64,000 nt of DNA from Caballeronia concitans (GTDB lineage Bacteria > Pseudomonadota > Gammaproteobacteria > Burkholderiales > Burkholderiaceae). The notes under the pieces were generated by a model. It saw only the letters and a list, made by a program, of their open reading frames with translations, was not told where the DNA came from and did no database searches. This document shows positions 56,091 through 64,000 of this stretch, piece after piece. The stretch lies in contig NZ_FCNV02000001.1 of assembly GCF_001544615.1 (NCBI RefSeq), positions 1,178,001 through 1,242,000 on the forward strand, read 5' to 3'. The first letter of the stretch is position 1. Each line of letters opens with the position of its first letter. Position numbers and translations under genes: made by a program.

Positions 56091-57020
56091 TCACCGCATC
56101 ATTCCCCGTCGCGCGAGAAACGGCACCTGCTTCACGATTCCGGTCGCGAGCGCCGTCCCCACGAGCACGACAGCGCAACCTTCCAGCATCGCCACCGACA
56201 CATGCTCGCGCAAGAACACCGCGCCCCACAGAATCCCGAAAAGCGGAATGACGAACGTGACCGTCATCGCGCGCGCGGGTCCCGCAGCGGCAACCAGCCG
56301 GAAATACAGGAAATACGCGATGCCCGTGCAGCACACGCCCAGCGCGATCACCGCCGACCACGCGTGCGCGGACACCGGCGTCGCGGGCCACGTGAGCAGG
56401 GCGATCGGTGCGAGCGTGATCGTCGCGCCGATCATGCTGCCTGCGGCGTTCGTCGTCGCGTCGACGTCCATCAGATACTTCTTCGCGAAATTGCCCGCCA
56501 CGCCATACAGCGCCGATGCCGCGAGGGCAGCCGCCGCCGCCAGCATGCCCCGGACGGGCAGCCCGCCCGATGCCGGCCCGCTCGTCGCGATCTGGTTCCA
56601 CACGAGCAGCAGCACGCCCGCGAAACCGATCGCCATGCCGATGGTGCGCATCGTCGTCAGCCGGTCCTTCAGCCACACGTAGGCGACGAGTGCGCCCCAA
56701 AGCGGCGTCGTCGCGTTGATGACGGACGTCGCGCCCGCCGACAGCGTCAGTTCCGCGAACGCGAAGAGGCAGAAGGGCGCGGCCGAATTCAGTATGCCGA
56801 CGACGAAGAGCGCCAGCGCGCGCTTGCGCATCGTCGCGAGCGTGGCAGCGGCGTTGCGGCGTGCAAGCAGCATCGCGACGAGAAACAGCGCGCCGATGCC
56901 GACGCGCACCGCCATGAGCGGCGCGACGCCGAACTCGGCCACACCGACACGGATGAACAGGAACGATGCGCCCCACAGCGCGGCGAGGACGATCAATTGC
57001 AACAAATTGGCGATGGACAT
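56091..57020 (-). CDS. EamA-family transporter (first)
   Basis: A 309-aa drug/metabolite transporter superfamily protein with two EamA repeats and ten hydrophobic segments. The first repeat contains LVLAALWGASFLFIRVGV, the start typical of the family, and LSAGATSVINATTPLWGALVAYVWLKDRL. The second contains FVIPLFGILWGAVFLREHVS. The members export amino acids or other metabolites; the substrate here is unknown. It is divergent in position from arfB and follows the lactate permease gene in the same direction by 114 bp. No ribosome site is clear before the ATG. Confidence 0.88.
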   Translation of the reverse strand: MSIANLLQLIVLAALWGASFLFIRVGVAEFGVAPLMAVRVGIGALFLVAMLLARRNAAATLATMRKRALALFVVGILNSAAPFCLFAFAELTLSAGATSVINATTPLWGALVAYVWLKDRLTTMRTIGMAIGFAGVLLLVWNQIATSGPASGGLPVRGMLAAAAALAASALYGVAGNFAKKYLMDVDATTNAAGSMIGATITLAPIALLTWPATPVSAHAWSAVIALGVCCTGIAYFLYFRLVAAAGPARAMTVTFVIPLFGILWGAVFLREHVSVAMLEGCAVVLVGTALATGIVKQVPFLARRGMMR

Positions 57021-57134
57021 GACGATGCGGACTTCAAGACTGCTGATGAAAAAAGTCCGCGCATGTTAGCACCGCATCGCGCGTGAAAGAACGCAAAAGA
57101 ACGCGCGTGGAATGAGACCGCAAGAAGCCGGAAT

Positions 57135-58736
57135 TCAGTGCGGCGGAATCATCCATGTCAGCACGTTCTGCTGCAGCCAGACGAGCACGCCGAGAATCAC
57201 CGTCAGGAGAATGGAATGCTTGAACGTGCGCGCGAAGACGAGGCCTTCCTTGCCCTTGAGTTCGGTCGTCGCGACGCCGGTTGAAATATTTTGTGGCGAA
57301 ATCATCTTGCCCATCACGCCGCCGGACGAATTCGTCGCCGCCATCAGCACCGGATTCAGATTGAGCTGATGCGCCGCGACCACCTGCAGATTGCCGAAGA
57401 GCGCGTTGCCCGACGTATCGCTGCCGGACAGGAACACCGCCACCCAGCCGAGGAACGCCGACACGAGCGGAAAGAACGGCCCGACCGACGCCACGCCGAG
57501 ACCGAGCGTGTAGTTCATGCCCGAGTAGTTCATCAGATAGGCGAGGCCGACGATCGTCGCGACCGTGAGAATCGCGATGCGCGTCTGCACCCACGTATCG
57601 ACGATCGCCGCGCCGTACTCGCGCGCCGGCAGCCGCACGAGCGCCGCCGTGATGATCGACGCGACGAGAATCGCGGTGCCCGTCGCGAGCGGCTGGAAGT
57701 CCCAGATCGCGCCGTAGGGCTGGTTGTACAGCGTGATGTAGACAGCCTTGTCGAGGCCCGGCCACGCAATCTTCACGTCGCCGATCAGGAAGATCTTCGC
57801 GACCGTCCACACGATCACCACCACCGACACCACGATCCACGGCAGCCAGCCCTGTCCGCCCGAGACGGTCCCGCGCGTCTGTCCGAGCCGGTCGACGTTC
57901 ACGGCGAAACGCCCATCGGCGACGGGCTTCCAGACGCGCAGGAACGCGATCGTCAGGATCAGCGAGACGAGCGACGAAAGCACGTCGGTGAGCGCATAGC
58001 TGATGTAGTTCGACGTCACGTACTGCGTGAGCGCGAACGCCCCGCCCGAGACGAGCAGCACCGGCCATACGCGCATCATGTTGCGGAAACCGGCGTAGAT
58101 GCCGATCACGTAGAACGGCAGAAAGAACGCGAAGAACGGCAACTGGCGGCCGACCATCTTGGCGAGCGCGTCGGTGGGAAGGTGCGTCACCGCGCCGAGC
58201 ACGGTGATCGGCACGCCGAGCGCGCCGAACGCGACCGGCGCGGTATTGAAGATCAGCGTGAAGGTGAGCGCTTCGAGCGTCGGAAAGCCGAGCAGGATCA
58301 GCAGCGAACTGGTGATGGCGATCGGCGTGCCGAAGCCGGAGATGCCTTCCAGCAGCGCGCCGAACGAAAAGCCGATGACGACCAGCACGATACGCCTGTC
58401 GTTAGGCAGATTCTCGACCATCCATACACGGAACGCCTCGAAGCGGCCCGAGCGTTGCGCGACGTTGTAGAGCAGGATCGCGGCGAACACGATCCACATG
58501 ACCGGCCACAGCGCGAACACGGCGCCGGCCGCCACGGAATCGAGCGCGAGGCCGACCGGGAAATGCCACGCGCCCACCGCGATGACGAGCGCGACGATCA
58601 GCCCGGCGAGCGACGCCTGCCACGCGGGACGCCGCGCCCAGCCGAGCAGCGCGAGCACGACGGCGATCGGCAGCGCAGCGACGATGAACGACAGCGCGAG
58701 CGAATTCGCGACCGGGGTGAGCAGCTGATGGAACAT
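57135..58736 (-). CDS. lldP: L-lactate permease
   Basis: A 533-aa inner-membrane permease of the LctP family that imports L-lactate (also D-lactate and glycolate) with protons. It has about 12-13 hydrophobic segments. GISGFGTPIAITSSLLILLGF, TAPVAFGALGVPI and SGSDTSGNALFGNLQ are the family landmarks. AGGAG lies 6 nt upstream of the ATG, inside a stretch with CTGTCGACAG, a perfect 10-bp palindrome. No lactate dehydrogenase or lldR lies in the window. TATAAG at 58766-58771 (minus strand) may be the -10 box. Confidence 0.93.
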   Translation of the reverse strand: MFHQLLTPVANSLALSFIVAALPIAVVLALLGWARRPAWQASLAGLIVALVIAVGAWHFPVGLALDSVAAGAVFALWPVMWIVFAAILLYNVAQRSGRFEAFRVWMVENLPNDRRIVLVVIGFSFGALLEGISGFGTPIAITSSLLILLGFPTLEALTFTLIFNTAPVAFGALGVPITVLGAVTHLPTDALAKMVGRQLPFFAFFLPFYVIGIYAGFRNMMRVWPVLLVSGGAFALTQYVTSNYISYALTDVLSSLVSLILTIAFLRVWKPVADGRFAVNVDRLGQTRGTVSGGQGWLPWIVVSVVVIVWTVAKIFLIGDVKIAWPGLDKAVYITLYNQPYGAIWDFQPLATGTAILVASIITAALVRLPAREYGAAIVDTWVQTRIAILTVATIVGLAYLMNYSGMNYTLGLGVASVGPFFPLVSAFLGWVAVFLSGSDTSGNALFGNLQVVAAHQLNLNPVLMAATNSSGGVMGKMISPQNISTGVATTELKGKEGLVFARTFKHSILLTVILGVLVWLQQNVLTWMIPPH

Positions 58737-58890
58737 CGAGGTCTCCTGTCGACAGGCGTCGCATTCTTATACGCAGGCGGCGTCGAGCCGCGATGCGCGT
58801 CGCGAGCCGGTGCTTCCGCGGCCTTAAGCAGTTGCCTAAAGTGCAGACTAAGAATAGGTGACCGATGGCCTCCGTCAAGCGGAAAAGCGC

Positions 58891-59019
58891 TCAGCCCTCG
58901 ACGGCTGCTCCGGGCGCGGGGGCATCGTTGCCCGATTGCGGCGTTTGCCGGAACACCCAGACGGTCAGGAGCGCGAGGGAAGCGAGCATCCAGAGCAGGA
59001 AAAACACAAAGGCCATCAT
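58891..59019 (-). CDS. Very small membrane protein (42 aa)
   Basis: A predicted 42-residue protein with one strong hydrophobic helix (AFVFFLLWMLASLALLTVWVF) and a short Pro/Ala-rich tail. GGGG lies 7-10 nt upstream of the ATG at 59019. The frame is open further upstream but reads as basic, random-looking residues there. It lies 155 bp upstream of lldP on the same strand. The size and shape fit a small accessory subunit of a membrane complex, but nothing else shows which one. Confidence 0.4.
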   Translation of the reverse strand: MMAFVFFLLWMLASLALLTVWVFRQTPQSGNDAPAPGAAVEG

Positions 59020-59175
59020 GTCCGATCCCCGAGAACGAAGTTCGCGACGGCGGGTGTGCCGTCGCGTCAAGCGATTTGCGAGGGTGATTAGCCAGAACCG
59101 TGCCAATTGTCTGGCGAAATCAGCCGGAGGCTTGTCGGAAAAGGGAAGAGCTTTGTCGTGTGGACGCGAAATGCG

Positions 59176-59207
59176 GACGCGAACCGGATCTGTCGACGGT
59201 TCGCGTC
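59176..59207. repeat. Perfect 10-bp inverted repeat
   Basis: GACGCGAACC / GGTTCGCGTC with a 12-nt loop, about 90 bp after the Tyr/Gly-rich lipoprotein gene. Only a short U-tract follows on the minus strand (CGCATTTC). It may be a weak terminator. Confidence 0.45.
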
Positions 59208-59298
59208 GGAAAATGTTGCAGAAGTGTTACGTCAGACGAATAGACGGCCGTCCGGCGGGGTTTCGTTTGTATCGTCCGCGAAACATGGTTTACGCGAG

Positions 59299-59850
59299 TC
59301 AGTGACGTCCCCCGTGGCCGCCGCCGTAACCGCCGCCATAGCCGCCGTGCCCACCCTGCCATGAGGTGTTGCCGCCGTGCCATCCGCCACCGCCGTGCCA
59401 TCCACCGCCGTGCCAGCCGTGGCCGTGTCTCCAGCAGCATCCGCCGCCGCCCCAGTATCCAAAGCCTATGGAGATTGCCGGGTAGCCCCAGCCGTAATAC
59501 GGCGGATACGCGGGATAAGCCGCGTAGGCCGGATAAGGCGCGTAGTACGGGTAAGCGGGCACGGCGTAATAGTCCGCACTCGGCGACGCCGCCACGTATT
59601 GATACTCGACCTGCGCGGTCGAATACGTGGCGCCCGGTGCGGAAGCCGTTGCGGCGCCCGATGCACCCTGCGCCGGCACGGCGAACTCGCGCTGCGTGTA
59701 GGCGGCAGGCACGGTCGGGTAGTAATAGGCCGGGTAGTCGGGATAAGCGGGGTAGTAGCATCCGCCGACGAGCACGCCCGTGGCGAGCGCTGCAACGATT
59801 GCCCTGATTCCGGTGATAGGAGAGGTGACGGTGAAGCGGGCGGGGATCAT
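59299..59850 (-). CDS. Tyr/Pro- and Gly/His-rich lipoprotein
   Basis: A 183-aa lipoprotein. A signal peptide ends at the lipobox LVGGC, with Cys31 as the lipid site. The mature protein opens with Tyr/Pro/Ala repeats (YYPAYPDYPAYYYPTVPAAY), then a middle stretch, more Tyr/Pro (YAVPAYPYYAPYPAYAAY), and a C-terminus of Gly/His/Trp repeats (HGHGWHGGGWHGGGGWHGG) with a CC pair. It looks disordered and could bind metal through the His run. AAGGAG lies 7 nt before the ATG. Similar tails occur in small Burkholderia envelope proteins of unknown role. No function is assigned. Confidence 0.7.
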   Translation of the reverse strand: MIPARFTVTSPITGIRAIVAALATGVLVGGCYYPAYPDYPAYYYPTVPAAYTQREFAVPAQGASGAATASAPGATYSTAQVEYQYVAASPSADYYAVPAYPYYAPYPAYAAYPAYPPYYGWGYPAISIGFGYWGGGGCCWRHGHGWHGGGWHGGGGWHGGNTSWQGGHGGYGGGYGGGHGGRH

Positions 59851-60036
59851 GGTGCTGCTCCTTGCGTGATGCTTGCCGGACTCTTGGCTCGCACCGGTCC
59901 GTTAAGAGGAGCTTACTCGAACGCACTGCGCCGCGCTTCCGAGGTTCTGTGAAAAAGTATTGCGATGCGGCGTCTTGTAACAGTCCTGAAACAGCGGCGC
60001 AGGCGATGGACGCCGCGCCGCCTGTGCGTGGTCTCG

Positions 60037-60249
60037 TTACTTGCCAACCTGGTTGCCGATGACTCCCCCGACTGCCGCGCCGCCGAGCGTCGAAAGCGCG
60101 CTGCCGCCGATCACCGCGCCGCCCGCTGCGCCGACGCCCGCGCCGATCGCGGTATCGCGTTGACGGGTGGTCATGCTGTCGCAGCCGGTGAGGCCTGCAA
60201 AGAGTGCAACGACCATTGCAGCGGCGCCGATTTGTTTGATGTTTTTCAT
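60037..60249 (-). CDS. Glycine-zipper lipoprotein (OsmB-like)
   Basis: A 70-aa lipoprotein with lipobox LTGC (Cys23). The mature part is a glycine zipper (AIGAGVGAAGGAVIGGSALSTLGGAAVGGVIG) of the Gly-x-x-x-Gly type seen in OsmB, which packs two helices in the outer membrane. GGAGAG lies 5 nt upstream of the ATG at 60249. It lies 201 bp after thiC on the same strand, past the thiC terminator. OsmB-type proteins are osmotically induced in E. coli; that is only a comparison. Confidence 0.8.
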   Translation of the reverse strand: MKNIKQIGAAAMVVALFAGLTGCDSMTTRQRDTAIGAGVGAAGGAVIGGSALSTLGGAAVGGVIGNQVGK

Positions 60250-60384
60250 GTCGACTCTCCAATACGATGTTGAGGTGAATCGGCTGCGGCTCGCATGGAA
60301 CGGCGCCGCAAAGTCTCGCCGGTTCATCTGGCTTACAGCAGGAAAGGTGCCTGATTCGTCCGATCCGCCAGCCACGCAGAAATG

Positions 60385-60419
60385 AAAACGGCCCGCCGCA
60401 CGCACAGTGCGACAGGCCG
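60385..60419 (-). terminator. Intrinsic terminator of thiC
   Basis: CGGCC / GGCCG encloses CGCAC / GTGCG around a 5-nt loop, 31 bp after the thiC stop, followed on the minus strand by TTTTCATTTC. Confidence 0.75.
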
Positions 60420-60450
60420 CCGTCAACATCGAATCACCATCAAACCCGCA

Positions 60451-62448
<1,998 letters not shown>

Positions 62449-62478
62449 CTAAACAGGGAGGAACGAGACGGAAAGGTG

Positions 62479-62520
62479 CGGGTTCGGAAGAAGTGGTCTG
62501 AGGCGAAACCGACGAACCCG
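62479..62520 (-). promoter_or_regulatory. Expression-platform hairpin of the thiC riboswitch
   Basis: CGGGTTCG / CGAACCCG with a 26-nt loop, just 3' of the TPP aptamer on the minus strand, followed by CACCTTTCC. It might be a terminator or a translational switch element. Confidence 0.35.
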
Positions 62521-62522
62521 AA

Positions 62523-62643
62523 CGCTTCCCTGCGCTGGCATTATCCAGATCAGGTTCAAAGGGTATTTCTCACCCACGATACACGGGCGATTCGACCGGT
62601 CATGCCGACTCGAATCGCGATGTGCAGCGCAGGACCCCCGCGT
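62523..62643 (-). promoter_or_regulatory. TPP riboswitch (THI element) upstream of thiC
   Basis: On the minus strand the aptamer runs from GCGGGGGTCC through TGAGAAATACCC, TGAACCTGATCTGGATAATG and CCAGCGCAGGGAA, all conserved THI-box blocks. It lies about 140 nt before the thiC start. Binding of thiamine pyrophosphate should lower thiC expression. Confidence 0.95.
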
Positions 62644-62654
62644 TAGCAGCCGCC

Positions 62655-62684
62655 ACCATACACCGCACCGTGGCGTGTTGGCAA
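62655..62684 (-). promoter_or_regulatory. Candidate thiC promoter
   Basis: On the minus strand TTGCCA (62679-62684, 5 of 6 bases) and TATGGT (62655-62660) are 18 bp apart. RNA would start near 62648, a few bases before the riboswitch. Confidence 0.5.
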
Positions 62685-62746
62685 CCATCGACGATTTGCC
62701 CGCTTCACGTTCCGTCGTTCCTGCATAATGGCGAGCGCCGCGTTTT

Positions 62747-62773
62747 AGGTACTTACCCCAGAGGTACTTACCC
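62747..62773. repeat. Two copies of AGGTACTTACCC, 15 bp apart
   Basis: AGGTACTTACCC occurs at 62747-62758 and again at 62762-62773. Each copy is itself a near palindrome (GGTA-CT-TACC). They lie between the thiC promoter and the EamA gene and look like a double operator. Confidence 0.65.
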
Positions 62774-62944
62774 GAAAACGTGGTTTCGCGACCGCCGCCG
62801 CGCGTTCGCCTCTCGATCGCCTTCCATCGCTTCATCATGCCGTCGTGTCTTCTTCGTCCTGCCGCGCTTTGCAGGCGTCGCACCACCAGCCGTCCGATGT
62901 GTCCCTCTCGTGCCGCATGTGGCGCGGCCTTCGCGGAGTGATGC

Positions 62945-63883
62945 ATGTCCGCCTTGCCGCCGCGTCTGCCGTTCTCGCTTCCCGACCGCTTTCCGTTTCG
63001 CGTGCCGCGCTCCCATAAGGGACAGGTCGCGTTCGCGCTCGCCGTCGTGTATGTCGTCTGGGGATCGACGTATCTCGCCGTGCATCTGTCGCTCGAATCG
63101 TTTCCGCCGCTTTTGCTGTCCGGAATGCGCAATCTGTTCGCGGGCATCGGACTCTTCGCGCTCGCCGCGCGCCGCCAGCCCGTCTGGCCGACGATGGCCG
63201 AAGTGCGCAACGCCGCGATCGTCGGCACGCTGCTCGTCGGCTTGTCGAGCGGGATGCTCGCGTACGGCATGCGCACCGTCGAAACCGGCACCGCCGCCGT
63301 GATGGTCGCGACGGTCCCGCTTTTCGCGACGATCATCGCCGCGCTCACCGGCCGGCGCATCGCGAAAGGCGAGTGGGTCGCGGTCGGCCTCGGGCTCGCC
63401 GGCATCGTGCTGCTCAACCACGGCAACCAGGGCTCGGGCGCGACCGCCGGCAGCGTGGCGATTCTCTGCGGCGCGATCTTCTGGTCGGGCGGCGCGCATC
63501 TCGCGAGCCGCCTGAAACTGCCGTCGGATCTTTTCGTGTCGACGGCGCTGCAGATCGGCCTTGGCGGTTCCATTTCGACCATCGTCGCGCTCTTGTCGGG
63601 CGAGCGGCTGACGAGCCTCGGCTGGGTGCCCGCGTTCTCGTTCGTCTATCTGATGCTGATCGGCACGATGGCCGCCTACGTCGCGTATGGCTTTCTCATT
63701 CGCCACACGAGCCCGATCATCGCGAGCAGCTGCATGTATGTGAATCCGGTCGTCGCGGTGCTGCTCGGCGCGCTGCTGCTCGGCGAGGCGATCACGCGCT
63801 GGACGGTCATCGCGACCGTCGTGATTCTGGTGAGCGTCGGGTTGTCGTTCTGGTTCGAGCGTCGCCGGCGCGGGCTCGCCTGA
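62945..63883 (+). CDS. EamA-family transporter (second, YedA-like)
   Basis: A 312-aa drug/metabolite transporter with two EamA repeats and ten hydrophobic segments. The first repeat starts FALAVVYVVWGSTYLAVHLSLE, followed by SGMRNLFAGIGLFA, typical of the YedA/RhaT-like branch. TAAVMVATVPLFATIIAALTGRR closes the first half. The C-terminal half ends with SCMYVNPVVAVLLGALLLGEAIT. GGAG lies 6 nt upstream of the ATG at 62945. It is divergent from thiC across a region with two operator-like repeats. The exported substrate is unknown. Confidence 0.9.
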   Translation: MSALPPRLPFSLPDRFPFRVPRSHKGQVAFALAVVYVVWGSTYLAVHLSLESFPPLLLSGMRNLFAGIGLFALAARRQPVWPTMAEVRNAAIVGTLLVGLSSGMLAYGMRTVETGTAAVMVATVPLFATIIAALTGRRIAKGEWVAVGLGLAGIVLLNHGNQGSGATAGSVAILCGAIFWSGGAHLASRLKLPSDLFVSTALQIGLGGSISTIVALLSGERLTSLGWVPAFSFVYLMLIGTMAAYVAYGFLIRHTSPIIASSCMYVNPVVAVLLGALLLGEAITRWTVIATVVILVSVGLSFWFERRRRGLA

Positions 63884-63924
63884 ATTTGCTTCCCTTCTTG
63901 TGACGCCCGCAAAAAGGCGCGCAC

Positions 63925-63954
63925 AAAAAAATCCCGCCGCGCGAGGCGGCGGGA
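63925..63954 (-). terminator. Intrinsic terminator for a minus-strand gene beyond the window
   Basis: A perfect 9-bp stem TCCCGCCGC / GCGGCGGGA with a 5-nt loop, followed on the minus strand by seven T residues. It lies 17 bp after the partial frame that ends the window. Confidence 0.85.
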
Positions 63955-63971
63955 AAGACAGGGAACTACGT

Positions 63972-64000
63972 TTAAATCGAGTCGGAGACCGGCTGGCTTA
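63972..64000 (-). CDS. 3' end of a minus-strand gene (partial)
   Basis: Reading in from the right edge on the minus strand, one frame gives the last residues SQPVSDSI and a TAA, followed 17 bp later by a strong minus-strand terminator. That layout suggests the end of a gene that continues outside the window. Only 8 residues are visible, so the product cannot be named. Confidence 0.4.

Noticed and set aside
55890-57086. 398-codon plus-strand frame overlapping the first EamA gene
   Set aside because: Arg/His/Glu-rich shadow frame with no start signal; the minus-strand EamA gene explains the coding pattern.

Overview
This is a 64-kb piece of a chromosome from a high-GC beta-proteobacterium, most likely Burkholderiaceae of the Burkholderia/Paraburkholderia/Caballeronia group. 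The evidence is the strong G/C bias at third codon positions, the LPS-core neighbourhood msbA-waaC-glycosyltransferases-waaL, the run purD-hemF-nadD-rsfS-rlmH-maf-rng, and a RecBCD operon in the order recC-recB-recD. No rRNA, tRNA, insertion sequence, prophage or CRISPR array was seen. It is mostly core genome, and the less ordinary signals lie in intergenic DNA and in insertions within known proteins.

Layout. 1-1.4 kb: 3' end of purT, a small lipoprotein and an MliC-like periplasmic protein. 1.9-8.9 kb: rhlE, gluQ (tRNA-Asp modification) and trhO (tRNA U34 hydroxylation), then dnaE. 8.9-16.2 kb: LPS core genes, a WaaE-like glycosyltransferase facing msbA, waaC, two GT4 glycosyltransferases and waaL. 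16.2-24.3 kb, minus strand: housekeeping genes upp, yebC, purD, hemF, nadD, rsfS, rlmH, maf and rng. 24.6-28.2 kb: an SDR lacking the catalytic Tyr/Lys, methylglyoxal synthase, a quinone oxidoreductase, an orphan KdpE-type regulator and a facing NAD(P)-binding protein. 28.3-37.3 kb: an MdtABC-type RND efflux operon preceded by an IclR-family regulator. 37.3-38.5 kb: largely non-coding, with a candidate small RNA ending in a strong terminator and two sets of about 11-bp phased repeats. 38.5-45.9 kb: envelope proteins (lipoprotein, MscS-type channel, FUSC-family protein) and a cysteine-dioxygenase-type enzyme divergent from a DecR-like Lrp regulator. 46.1-55.9 kb: recC-recB-recD plus arfB. 56-64 kb: two EamA transporters, an L-lactate permease, surface lipoproteins, and thiC under a TPP riboswitch.

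Main logic. The DecR-like regulator, an Lrp-consensus operator in the shared promoter region and the thiol dioxygenase together suggest a cysteine or thiol sensing and removal module. The SDR/mgsA/qor/kdpE run suggests carbonyl and redox metabolism tied to a response regulator. MdtC, the FUSC protein and RecD each carry a low-complexity or repeat insertion. The best candidate for something undescribed is the small RNA at about 37.5 kb. Minus-10/minus-35 boxes, operators and transcript ends were read by eye and are predictions.
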